Shown: piece by piece, positions 25,772-36,600 of the stretch
How the letters are laid out: each line of letters opens with the position of its first letter
Numbering within the stretch: position 1 is the first letter of the stretch
NCBI GenBank assembly: GCA_025526935.1
Contig: JAHLKD010000142.1
Span: 1-64,000 of the forward strand
DNA length: 64,000 nt
Source of the DNA: Cladochytrium replicatum
Lineage: Eukaryota; Chytridiomycota; Chytridiomycetes; Cladochytriales; Cladochytriaceae
Direction of reading: 5' to 3'
The notes under the pieces: generated by a model
The model's input: only the letters and a program-made list of their open reading frames with translations
The model's database searches: none
What the model was told of the DNA's origin: nothing
Position numbers and translations under genes: made by a program

Positions 25772-25998
25772 ATTCGAACACATGGCAAGTACATTCAACA
25801 AGGGAGAATGTATGTTTAATTCTTCAAGTATGTGATTACTTTTCCAGGGTTCGAGCTGGGATTCAGTGCAGTGAGTGTGTAGTGCATTCGAACACATGGC
25901 AAGTACATTCAACAAGGGAGAATGTATGTTTAATTCTTCAAGTATGTGATTACTTTCCAGGGTTCGAGCTGGGATTCAGTGCAGTGAGTGTGTAGTGC
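25772..25998. repeat. 114-bp tandem direct duplication
   Basis: The segment 25772-25885 (starting ATTCGAACACATGGCAAG) is repeated head-to-tail at 25886-25998. The copies differ by one T in a homopolymer (ACTTTTCC versus ACTTTCC). Near identity indicates a recent duplication. The unit has no convincing tRNA or coding content. Confidence 0.92.
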
Positions 25999-26530
25999 AT
26001 GATGAACGCACAAGGCCGTTTGTGAGCATGGACGTCGGGATAGGCAACAACAATGTAAAAATATGTTATTTCCCTTTCATGTTAAACCCTGATCTATGGC
26101 TCTGGCCAGGTTGAAGCCATTTTCAGTTGGATCGGCACTTTTCCATGTTCCTGAGTGGAGCATGGTCTCTCGTATCATCAATACATACATTATTTCACGG
26201 TGTCTCAACGCAGGCTTCCCAGGTGGAAAGTGCAAATTTTAAACGGACAGCAAAGCAAATTTGGTTGCAATGGATGGTGGTGGATGTGGACGTGGACTAG
26301 TATAGTGTTGAACGGTAGAGGAATAGAGCTGATTCTGTAAGGACAAGCGGTGCGATGATGATGATAAGAATAGTAGTAATAATAATAATAATAACAACAG
26401 ACTAATGATGATGATAGTAATATTGTGTAATTGCTGGGGCACCGTTACTTCCCACCCTCCTGTTTTGTATCCTTATTTTTGGCTGTGCAATAAAATCCAA
26501 TCCGTCCCCTCACATCCCAAAGAAAATTCA
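25999..26530. other. Intergenic with microsatellite
   Basis: Spacer before membrane-protein copy A. An AATAATAATAATAATAA microsatellite lies near 26377-26395, flanked by GATGATGATG runs. No gene is seen. Confidence 0.5.
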
Positions 26531-27548
26531 ATGTCCCAACCTCTGAACGACTACCCTTCCTTCAGGAAAACGTTCGCCCAGAACAAGCGTGATGGCACCC
26601 TCGACCAGCTGCCCCTGCTCATCTGGGGCTACCGCGTCGGAGCTGCCGGCTTCGTCATCTACTCGGCATGGGAGTATGTCTCAACTCTTGACACATTGAT
26701 CTAAGCTGACCGTCGTCCAATCACAGCTTCTTTGGATTGATTGTCGCCTGCACCACTCCGGTCCCCGGGTTCACCAGCAGCTTGACTGTTTGTGAATATG
26801 CTGCCCAAGTCGGTGTTCTCTACGCCATCGTCATCGAGATCCTTCTCATGGGTATCATTCTCATCGGACATCTTGCGAGTATTGTTCTTTCCGTGTTTGT
26901 CATGCGCTGGAGGTACAAAAAAAAAGAAGGCAGGAAGACCCTTATTTTTTACACATGAACCCAAAACTTTACTTTCGTATGAAAAGGAAACAATGGTTGG
27001 ACTTTTACGCATCGTCGTCTACTTCCCAGCAGCCCTTTCACCCCGGCCGCGCTTTCGTGTTCTTCACCGCCGCTTCCGTCGGAAACGCCGCCTTCCTCCT
27101 TCTCATCGGCGTGATCTTCTTCATCCTCCGTGCCATCGGCGGCGGTTTCGGGTTCGCCCTCATCGGTGTTGTAGGTGGCCTCTACACTGCTTACCTCGGT
27201 CGCCTGATGTGGTCCATCGTAAGTCTGGCCAAACAATCACAAATAAAAAGGTTAACCTCGTTGCAGGACTTTAACCAACCGTTGGTTAGCCAAGCCGCGG
27301 TTCCTAACGTTGCCATGCAACCCCCCGTGTACCAGACCCCCGTGGCGTACGACAACGGTGCCATTGCCAAGCCGTACGACCCCAAACCGTATGACCCTGC
27401 AGTCCCTCACCAGTACCCCCAGTCGTACAACCCTGGTGCTGTTCCTCAGCCCTACAATCCCTCTGCCGTTCCTCCCCAGCCCTACAACCCCAATGCAGCC
27501 CCGGCAAACCCCAACCCCGCCAACGCGTACTACCCTCCCCAGCCTTAG
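26531..27548 (+). CDS. Multi-span membrane protein, family copy A
   Basis: Four exons (26531-26673, 26727-26912, 26987-27218, 27267-27548) join to 280 residues. Exon 1 carries the family signature SFRKTFAQNKRDGTLDQLP and a first hydrophobic segment. Exons 2 and 3 carry three or four further membrane segments, with the splice in MRWR/KQWLD and the FHPGRAFVFFT motif. Exon 4 is a soluble Pro/Tyr/Asn-rich tail with PQPYNP repeats. The layout is MARVEL- or tetraspan-like, but I do not recognise a named family. All six copies in the window share these three intron positions and phases (2, 2, 0). A methyltransferase gene follows at once, as a relic of one does behind copy F. Confidence 0.85.
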
Positions 27549-27777
27549 AAATCGACCATGCATGATCTCAGCAATTGTGTCTCTTTCTTTTGTCACTTTC
27601 ACCTTTGCTTCTTAGTCTGTGATTATATTTTGTTCTGCAAATTTTTCGCAGCCTCTGCTGTGTCTCTCTTGCTACTTAAGAAATTATCTTCTTTTTTGAA
27701 TGCACGGATTGGTGTTCAGCTTTTTGGTGTCCAGTGCATAATTTAGGATCTCACAATAATGAAGGGCAGAAAATGTC

Positions 27778-29630
27778 ATGTCTACGGTACCCAAGCCTCG
27801 ATCCCGGGAGGATGAGGACAGAATTACCAGCCCCTGGAAGCCAGAGATGTCCTTTAACTCCTTAAGCTTGCGGTGCCGGGCTTCACCGAGGTGTCGTGCA
27901 AATACCATCCACCAAGGCAGCGTCCCTGAGTTTTTTGCGCCCATCGACGAAGGAAAATTTTTTGGTTGGTTCAAGGGCAGATTTTTTAAACTTCGCGAGA
28001 TCCTCCATAGAAAACCCACAATGACCACGGAAGACTCATCGACCACCGCTCCGTCGCCCAGTCTGCACTCGAGCAGCGACTCACAGTTTGAGGTGGACTT
28101 CCGCGCAGCAGCATCATGGACCACCAGAACTTACCGGAAAACAACACAGGTTTAAGTACCGCAACTCAAGCGTAGCTACAAATTGTTTGTTGAATTCTGC
28201 TTTGTATAGTCGTACTTTCTTGAAGTAAAAAAACAAGCTCTTGTGATGTGTGTCGTGCCATGTCTTACTTGACCTTTAGAACGATGCTACACAAAGCGTC
28301 CGCCTCAATCTCCAACACCACCTTGTTCGCCAGCGCTTTGAGGGGAATAACTTTCGAGGTATAGCACAAGACCTCCTCGATCTTGGAGCAAGTGTTCTAG
28401 ATGTTGGGTGAGTAAAAAAAAGAAATACCTAAGCCCCGCATTTAAACTCGCCCACTTGTTAAAAGCTGTGGATCTGGGATCTGGCTCGCTGAAATGCAGC
28501 GAGACTTTCCCGAAGGCGAATATGTAGGCATGGTGAGCACCTCTTGAAGTTGTAGGAAAATAGGTGGGCCGAGTGAATTTACTTAACCCGCCGGAATTTT
28601 TTTGTTTTGCGCACAGGACATCCAATCGACAGAGTGGATCAACGCATTCCAGCAGCTCTCTGGGGAGAAGATCAAGTTTGTTCAGGGTGACGTGCTCCAA
28701 ACCCTCCCATGTAGGTACCTGGTCCGTCTCTTCCCCACACCATCAAAATTTTGAACCATCTTTTGCGACAATCTTCCAGTTGATGACGAAACCTTTGATT
28801 ACAGTACGTACGAAGATATCCGTTCCTCAAACGATTCACCAAGAAGACTTGCCCTAAAAAAAACCAAACACATCCTTTTCATGCCCCAGTTCATCAGCAG
28901 AACATGTTTGCAGCGATCCCAGCGTCTCAATGGCCCACCGTCCTCGCCGAGTTCTTCCGAATTTTGAAACCAGGTGGATACATCGATCTCGTAGAGGTAA
29001 AAAAGAGCGAGAGAAATCGAGGACCCCACATCGCTCCTTTTTTTTGGCCACCCCCACGCCTAACTCTTTTTCTTTCTTGTGTATTTCTCAAAAAGCTCGA
29101 GGTCCCAGACTTCCCAAATGACACACCGTCTCCACGCTGCGCGGAATTCATCTCGGGCGTCCTTTCCATCTTCTCCGCACGGGGCATAAACGGTCGAATC
29201 GGTAAACTTGCCATTTTTTCACGGATCCGAGCTGACACATTTCTGGGCTTTTGTTTTTGCACAGGGCGGGATCTGAAATCGCTCGTGGAGTCCGGCCGTC
29301 TGTACGAGAACATCGAGGCTGTAGAGATGCTGGGTCCACTGGGCTGGACGATACCCGGAGAACCAGATGAGATCGGACGGCTGTGGGCGTGGGACTACCG
29401 CCGTATGTTGGAGTCGACGGAAGTGTTCGTGTCCCGGGCATTCGGAAAGACTGTCGAGGAGTGGCGGGAAGACATTGAGGTTCTGCTACCCGAGTTGGCG
29501 AGCTTGAGAGCTGGATTCCCAATTGTAAGTGTGATTTTTAAAAAAAAACCGCATGGAGCCTGCTTCAACCACTCTAACGCTTCTCCGGAAAATATCCCAG
29601 CACCGAGTTATCGCACAACGACGGATGTAG
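27778..29630 (+). CDS. SAM-dependent methyltransferase (LaeA/TAM-like)
   Basis: A class I methyltransferase of the fungal family that includes LaeA-like and trans-aconitate-methyltransferase-like proteins; the substrate is unknown. Nine exons sum to 395 residues: 27778-28149, 28280-28407, 28466-28532, 28617-28710, 28780-28803, 28890-28996, 29096-29201, 29265-29524 and 29601-29630. Motif I is split by a splice as VLDVG/CGSGIWLAEM. The acidic loop is YVGMDIQS, followed by VQGDVLQTLPFDDETFDYI, and motif post-I is FRILKPGGYIDLVE. The C-terminal block WAWDYRRMLESTEVFVSRAFG ends in HRVIAQRRM. The N-terminus is uncertain: a start at 28021 would remove 81 residues that lack homology signs. A decayed copy of its C-terminal part lies at 63535-63655, behind membrane-protein copy F. 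Confidence 0.82.
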
Positions 29631-30456
29631 AAGCTCACAAATGCGACCAGCGCGCGCGTCACTCAAAATCGATTTAGACGGAAATCGCAATCGGCTCTTT
29701 TCAGGTAGCTTTCCATTTACCCTTCTTTTTTTCTTTGTCTTTAACATACCTTCAACATTAACTTCATGTGCTACCAGGAATATTTTATTTTCCACCACCA
29801 GATGAACTCGCAAACAAAAAGCAAAATTTCCATAACATCGGTAGCACCCCAAATACCCAACATTTCATTTTTGAGCCAAACAATCCTGCCGCTCCTCTGT
29901 TGTGATACAACACCACTTTTGATATTCTTAACGTGTCCCTAGTTTTTGGCTAATTCCCTCTTTAATGTTTTCCCACCCTTCCACCAATAAAGTGCGTAAA
30001 TATATCCAGCTTCTCCGTTCTTCTTGCTCTCCGAACAGATTTCTTTCGGTAGATATCCCATGAAAATGAAGTACTTTATTAAGAAACTTTTTTTGTTAAT
30101 TTTTGCAAACTTTTTAAAGAGGAGGGATCAAAAAAAAAGTATCGCTCAAGAAAGGAAACACACGCAAAGAATATAAGATACACACCACCACCCAAAAGTC
30201 CTTTCTTTCCCTCCTCTTTTAGAAACAACAAACCCCAGTGATTTGAGACTTAATTTTTACACCCCCCAGTGAAGAACTCACCCAAATCTGAAAAAGTCAC
30301 ACTCAAAACGTTACAAACACACTTCACACAAACAATAAACTGACTGAACTACAAACATTCGGATTTCCACAAACACGTTCAACGAAAAAATATCGGGGGA
30401 GAGAAACTTTCCATTTCCGCAAGCTCCCTCCACCCATGTCGTCGTCCCTTTCTTTC
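29631..30456. other. AT-rich intergenic region
   Basis: Spacer between convergent genes with A/T homopolymers. It presumably carries the 3' ends of both the methyltransferase and CPA1. No gene or RNA is recognised. Confidence 0.5.
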
Positions 30457-32074
30457 TCAAGCCTGCAAAACCTGCTCCACACCTAGGGTTCCCGCCTGCT
30501 TCCCAATCTTCCCAAACTTAGCCTTCCTCACCGCCCCAACAAACTCCTCGAACAAATACTCCGTATCCATCGGCCCGCCCTTCGCCTCGGGGTGGAACTG
30601 CACGCTCCTCCACGGCTTCTCCGTGTGCACAATCCCCTCGTTACTCCCATCGTTGGCGTTCCTAAAGTACGCCTTCCAACCCTCCATCTGCATCCCATCG
30701 TCGATCGCAAAGCCGTGGTTCTGGCTCGTGATCACGCACCGACCCGTGGTCAGGTCGATCGCTGGCTGGTTATGCCCGCGGTTGCCGTAGGGGAGCTTGT
30801 ACACGTCGAAACCGGCCGCCATGCCCAGGAGCTGGTTGCCCATGCAGATGCCAAAGATGGGCGTGGAGGGCCGGGTCGACATGAAAGTGCGGAGCTCGGA
30901 GACGGTCGCAGTGAGGTGGCGTGGGTCGCCGGGGCCGTTGGAGATGAAGAGGCCGTCGTAGGGGGTCGGGTCGGATGAGAGGGAGTGGTTCCAGGGGAGG
31001 AGGTGGACTTCGACGCCGCGGGAGACGAGACACCGGATGATGTTCTGCTTCACTCCGCAGTCTGCACAAAAGAAAAGGTGCGCTTGAGTTACGAGTATAA
31101 TAACAGCCACGAGTGTTCCATCACGTAACTCCAAAGTTCTCACTCCCAACACCCACGAGTGTTCCATCAAAGTAACTCCCAGTGATGGAACTCCCAAAGT
31201 ACTCACTCCGAACACCCACGAGTGTTCCATCACGTAATCCCCCAGTTCTCACTCCATACTCTCACACTTTCATTTTCTTCTTCTACTCACCAATGAGCGC
31301 GACGCGAAGCGCGGCACCGGCGTTGTAGACCTGGCGTTCCTTGACAGAAACCTCAGCAGACAAGTTTCGTCCGTTGGGGTCGTCGGCGACCCACTCCTTG
31401 GCCTCCTTCTCCGCGACCGCAACCATCTTCCCAACATCGATGCGTCCAAGGGTGGACCCGCGCTCCCTGAGCAACGTGACGATCGCACGCGTGTCGACGC
31501 CAGAGAGGGCAACGACGCCATTGCGCGCGCACCAGGCACCCAGGCTCTCGATGGCATTCCAGTGCGAGTACTTTGTCGCGTAGTCGTTGACAATGATGGC
31601 TTTGACTTGGATGGCATCGGACTCAAAGTGCTCAAGGAGACCCCACTGGTCGGTGGTGGCAGCGGGGACGCCGTAGTTTCCGATGAGGGGCTGGGTGAAG
31701 ACGAGGATCTGGCCGCGGTAGGAGGGGTCGGTCATGGACTCGGGATAGCCGACGAGGGAGGTGGTGAAGACGACTTCACCGGAGACGGGGCTGGTCAAGG
31801 GAGCGCCGAAGGAGGTTGCTTCGAAGGAGTGGCCAGATTTGAGGCGGAGAGAGGCGGGGAGGAGGGGGGGGTCCGCGACGGGGACAGCGGGGGAATTCTT
31901 CGGGTGAAGAGGGAGGAGAATGCCGGGGGAGGCGGTCGCGAGGGAGCGACGAGCAGTGGCGAGGTGGGTAGCGGAGGTAAGGATGGGTGAAGCCCTAGCA
32001 ACTGCCGTGGGAATGACACGGGCAGCAGCGATAGCAGACACGGAGCGGCGGAAAGCGATAGCAGACGACGACAT
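30457..32074 (-). CDS. CPA1: Carbamoyl-phosphate synthase, arginine-specific small subunit
   Basis: The glutaminase subunit that supplies ammonia to the large subunit for carbamoyl phosphate in arginine synthesis. Two exons (31291-32074 and 30457-31061) join to 462 residues. The first about 50 residues are rich in Ala, Arg and Ser without acids ([20 protein letters not shown]), a mitochondrial presequence as in many filamentous fungi. The small-chain N-terminal domain follows ([28 protein letters not shown]). The class I amidotransferase domain has the nucleophile Cys near 334 in [10 protein letters not shown] and the His/Glu pair in [19 protein letters not shown] is also conserved. The 229-base intron contains repeats. 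The leader carries an arginine attenuator peptide uORF (32217-32369), so translation is expected to be repressed by arginine. Confidence 0.96.
31108..31256. repeat. Tandem repeats inside the CPA1 intron
   Basis: Three imperfect copies of a unit beginning CACGAGTGTTCCATCA and ending in CACTCC-AACACC fill most of the intron. The middle copy carries an insertion that includes GTGATGGAACTCCC, partly complementary to the unit, so the intron RNA could fold. Confidence 0.75.
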
Positions 32075-32216
32075 TTTTGACAAAGACTTTGGCGTTGTGG
32101 TAAAGAAAGTTGTAGAAAGTTCGAATTGCAGTGTGAAGTAAGCGGGTATACGATCAAGGGTGAGGACAGAAAGGGAGGTTAACTGGGCGGGAAGGGGTTG
32201 TTGTTGATAAAGCGAT

Positions 32217-32369
32217 CTAATAAGAAGCGGCGGACTGCAGGCAGGAGAGGGAGAGTGAGAGGCAGCAAGAGAGAGTGGCATCAGATTGTAAACATACTTT
32301 GAAGACCTGGTCAGAGGTGTAGTCGTTGCAGACGTTTTCGTTGGGGTGGGCGTAAGAGCAGAAGAACAT
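32217..32369 (-). promoter_or_regulatory. Arginine attenuator peptide uORF of CPA1 (spliced)
   Basis: In fungal CPA1/arg-2 leaders, a uORF encodes the arginine attenuator peptide, which stalls the ribosome when arginine is high. Here an ATG at 32369 starts 24 codons (32298-32369) ending [18 protein letters not shown] donor and a CTGCAG acceptor then join SAASY and a stop (32217-32234), giving 29 residues. The core DYxSDxxxK and the short tail match the Neurospora and yeast peptides. The stop lies 142 bases before the CPA1 start. The 63-base intron is in frame and without stops, so an unspliced transcript would encode a 50-residue peptide with the same end. Confidence 0.85.
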
Positions 32370-33141
32370 GTAGCGTAAAGTCGCTAGAGAAGGAAACAAG
32401 AGACAAGATAGCCCAGCAAGACACGGGCAGTTGGGCGGATGAGCAGCGGAGTGGGTACGACAGGTAGGACGGAGCTAGCACTGAATGACGTGAGGAGAGG
32501 TGACACGGAGATAGGAAAGATACGAGAGATATAAATTTGAATTTAATTTGGATTTAATTCGAATTAGATGGGAGATGGGAGATGGGTGGCAGTGGAGAGT
32601 GAGATCGGAGTTATGACATGAGGAATAGGATGTGTCACGCAGAATAATGGATGGAGTCGATGAGCACTATGGACTCAAAGCAAACCACCGATGTCTGTGC
32701 TTGACTACACATCCTGACAACAAAATCATAGCTAAGTATGGCCTGTTTTGTGTTTAGTTATGAATATACATTGGGAACTTGGTTGTTGTTTGTTTTTGGG
32801 TTAACATGTCTTGTATTTCTTCCCCGTGTATCCCTGCTCGCGATCATAGTTGTTTTTCCTCTTTGTCTCTGATCGGAGGTTTTATCCTTGTCTGCTGTGC
32901 TGCTGCTACTGTACGTTCCCTCAAAATAGCTGAGTCAGTGCTCCGAAGTTGCATCGTAATACCGACGTCCTCGCTTTGCCCAAACCGCGGTTCGCTATGA
33001 GAATTTGCCTGTTTATCCCCTTTCGCACAAGTAACAGCCATTTATTATCGACTTGAAAGTTAGAAAAATTTCATCACTTATCTTCAGTCGAAAATTTAAA
33101 ATGAACTCCTATTTCACCAATATTTGAGTTGACTTAGGAAG
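32370..33141. other. Divergent promoter region
   Basis: Spacer between CPA1 and the fungalysin gene, which are transcribed apart. Short frames only. The stretch ATAAATTTGAATTTAATT near 32531 is AT-rich. Confidence 0.5.
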
Positions 33142-35457
33142 TTGGTGGACAACATGCTTGTTGCCAGACTCGCTCTCCTGGCCTTTGTCGCCTGCGCGAC
33201 CGCGAGTCCCGTTCGTCGTCAAACCACACTTCCTTCATTCTACCAGCCCAGCCCAATCTTTGAAGAAGTCACCTTGGCCCCGGTTTCAGGCGCTCTCGAG
33301 CGCGGAGCATTGGCATTCATCGCAACGAAGCTCGGTGTTGGTTCCGGTGCCGTGAGCGCCAAAGTGACCTCTTCTTTCACCGATGCAAGCACCGGGGTTT
33401 CTCACGGTAACACGTTGGGAGGGTCTCTGGAAACCTGGTGTACTAATCGTTACTTCTATAAAGTTCACGCCGTGCAGACGATCTCAGGGATCCCCGTAGC
33501 AAACGCCGTAGCGAACGTCAATGTGAAGAACAGCAAGGTGCTCAGCTACGGCAGCTCCTTCGTCACCGTTCCTTCCAAGATTCCGAGCGCAGTGCCTGCT
33601 TTGGGTGCGGCCGATGCCGTCGTCGCCCTCGCAAAAGCGCTCCAAACCACCGTTAACCCGTCGAAACTGAGCTTATCCGACGGAGCGGTTGCCGGTGCTG
33701 GTTTTGCCATCGGTGACATCAAGGCATCGCTCAAATGGTACGCGTTGTCAACCGGGGGTATCGAACTCGCTTGGTCGCTTGAGACCGAGCTTCCTGACTC
33801 GTGGCTCGATGCATATGTGTCCGCTGTCACCGGCGCTGTTCTCGGTGTGGTGGATCGTACTTCACACTCCCATGTGAACGAGGGAGCTTATGTGCGGACC
33901 GCGTACGACGTTTCTCCCCAGTACGCAGAGATGCTTCGGAGTCTGAAGACTCGGCAGGTCGAAACTAGTGTGGGAAACCTGCAACGTCGTCAATCGACCG
34001 CGAGCTACAACTATTTCGTGGTCCCGTAAGATACTCGTGTTCTTCATGTCGATCTTCCCCCTAATAATCAAGCTTTCAATAGCGCTGGTAAAGCGAATCC
34101 GCCTGAAGGAATGGCGAACGTCACAAACCCAGCAGATCTCAGTGTGTCTCCGCTTGGCTGGCATGATGTCGGCAACGGTCCCGTCGCTCAGACCATCGGA
34201 AACAACGTTAAAGCCGTTTCGAATGTAAAGGGTGATTACCCGATAAACGTCGCTACATTCCCGCTCGTTACCCGCAACGACTTTAACTTTGTCTACCCAG
34301 TCGACCTTAACTTGGATCCTAAGGTATAGGGACGCTTGGAATAGATGTTTAGGGCTTGTCCTAATATCCCGGGCATAGAACTACACCAACGCGTCGGTTG
34401 TGAACGTTTTCTACTCGATCAACTACATGCATGATCTGACCTACAAGTACGGTTTCGACGAGGTTTCTGGAAACTTCCAAACCGACAATTTCGGGAAAGG
34501 CGGTGCGCAGGGCGATGCGATCATTGCGATTGCGCAAGACTATGAAGCTTTCGACAACGCCGGTAAGTGTCACGGACAGAAAAAAAACAAATCTCGGATG
34601 TGTTTACTGTTGCTCATGTTGGACTTTTGTAATTGCAGACTTTTCCTCACCCGCAGATGGCACGTTTGGACGTATGCGGATGTATCCGTTCACTAAAAGC
34701 ACTCCCAGACGGGATGGTGGGATGGAGCATCCCATCGTTCACCATGAGTTTTGCCACGGTGTTTCTAACCGTCTCACTGGTGGCCCAGCTAATGCTAACT
34801 GTCTCGCGAGCGGCGAGCCCGGCGGACTGGTAACAAGCACCTTAGCAAATCTTTTACTTGATAGGACTCATTGTGATTCCCAGGGAGAAGGTTGGTCTGA
34901 TGTGTGCGGTTACATCTCGCTCGTCGATGAAAAGTGGAACCGGTCCACCGATCTCGCAATTGGGTCGTGGAACCTCAACACTCCAACCGGAGTTCGAAAG
35001 TACAAATACTCGACCAACACCGCGACGAACCCGCTCATGTACGCAAGCATCAATTCGTTTTCGGGGATCTACGACTTTGGTACAACGTGGGCGACCCTTT
35101 TGTATGAAGGTATAGGCATTGGTGTGGGAAGGTAGATATCTATGCGGTCTAAAATCGTGTGGTACGTCTTTAGTGCTTGCAAACTTCGTGGAGGCTTATG
35201 GCTACAAACCGCTCCTGTCCGGTCCATCCGCTGAATCTGGAAACACAAAGTTCTTCCGATTGGTCATTGCCGGGATGAAACTCCAGCCATGCTCACCGAA
35301 TTTCATAACCGCACGCAACGCCATTATCCAAGCCGATGTAAACATTTACAACGGCGCAAACAAATGCATTCTTTGGAAGGGATTTGCTAAACGTGGTCTC
35401 GGGTTTTCGGCGACCACAAGCAAGTCCAACAAGTTTGATCTCCCCAGCGGTTGCTAG
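33142..35457 (+). CDS. Fungalysin, secreted M36 metallopeptidase
   Basis: A zinc endopeptidase made as a secreted zymogen. Six exons (33142-34025, 34083-34323, 34379-34562, 34639-34829, 34884-35109, 35174-35457) join to 669 residues; a start at 33154 gives 665 and a cleaner signal peptide (MLVARLALLAFVACATAS). Residues about 30-270 are the FTP propeptide. The mature enzyme starts after NLQRRQ. The zinc site is HHEFCHGVSNRLTGG, an HExxH with Cys where the family usually has Thr. The third ligand Glu is in LGEGWSDV, restored by splicing at 34829/34884. The C-terminal block with NGANKCILWKGFAKRGLG is typical. The family is expanded in chytrids, where it is linked to extracellular protein digestion. 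Confidence 0.94.
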
Positions 35458-35673
35458 ATATCGACATATTGAAAACCTTCTCAGCTTATTTTGTCTTAGA
35501 GGACAAACAATTCTATGATCTTTGCATGTTTGCCTGCTCCAAAGCTCTCATGCTTCCCCATTTTCTCTATGAACTATTTCGATGCGAGCGGTACATTGCA
35601 TTTCATGTATGGGCACATTTTAGAAATACCATTAAATCGACAACCATCGAATTTACTTTTTACAACTGTGAAA

Positions 35674-36600
35674 TTAGAACTCGACATCCTTCACACACTT
35701 CAAGGCGAGCTCCAGCTGTTCAGACTCGGTCTTATTGACAACCTGACAACTTTCTTTTCCACCATTCAAGGATATCGACATGTCCAAATTCGTTTGCATC
35801 GTCCACCACAATTCCAGTCCACTTGATTTCCACCACTCAAGGCTCTGAAGTTTCCCATTCGAGCTAGCGGTGTCCATCGCCAATTTTTTTCAGTTCAAGC
35901 TTGGACCGTTTCACCCACTCGAGCACGTCAACGCGGCCTTCAGTGCTTGGAGCATCCATCGACAGTTCGATGTCCTTGAGTTCGAGTCCAGACGATCTCC
36001 GCCATTCGAAAACAGCAACGTTTCCGAATTCGCTCGTTGCGTGTTCGTAATGCATCAGTAAACCGCTCAATCTCCACCGTGTCAGGATATGACTCGTGAA
36101 GGCTCGACCCCCATCGACTGCCCATTGCCACCAGCGCAATGTAAATCTGCTTTCTTTCCACCGTGTGGGGTGGATGTGAATGCTTTCCTCACGAACTGTT
36201 TTGATTAACCCACTGGATTTCCACCCTTTTATAGCTTCTGTGTGACCGCCCTTGCTAGCCATAATCAAGGGAGACGCAGGAAGCCTCAGCTCCAGTCCCC
36301 TTGAGACGAGACGAGACCCACCAATCAAGAGCACCAATGTGCCCATTTAGTGTCGCATTCTCAAAAGCGTTCGCTGTGTAATTGTGTCGCTCTTTGGAAG
36401 TTTCGATTTCCTCTCGGCCAAGAGCACCAGCTTCGTGAATAAGGAGAGATTGGACACGCTGCCTCGTCAGCCATTAATCCACAGAAATGCTGCTTTTGGT
36501 CTCCCTGTCCATGTTCCAAGCTTAGCCAGTGTATGTCGCGGATGATTTCGTTGGGGAGGTTTGGCCGTGCTGGTTGTTCCCAAAATTTTGACATCTCCAT
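35674..36600 (-). pseudogene. Broken W-rich repeat (LEWW) protein gene
   Basis: Three minus-strand frames in succession resemble the repeat protein at 17141-18082. The first (36361-36600) starts with an F-box-like NLPNEIIRDIHWLSLE. The second (35864-36346) has GGHTEAIKGWKSSGL, then GNVAVFEWRRSSGLELKDIE and GRVDVLEWVKRSKLEL. The third (35674-35883) has KLQSLEWWKSSGLELWW. Frame changes and stops separate them, with no splice signals that would repair the joins. It is best read as a decayed family member. Confidence 0.75.

Noticed and set aside
25840-25998. Possible tRNA because of GGTTCGAGCTGGG in each tandem unit
   Set aside because: Only a T-arm-like piece; no acceptor stem, D-arm or anticodon arm can be drawn around it.
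27684-28124. 146-codon minus-strand frame
   Set aside because: Antisense of the methyltransferase first exon, no domain. The plus frame splices in phase to conserved motifs.
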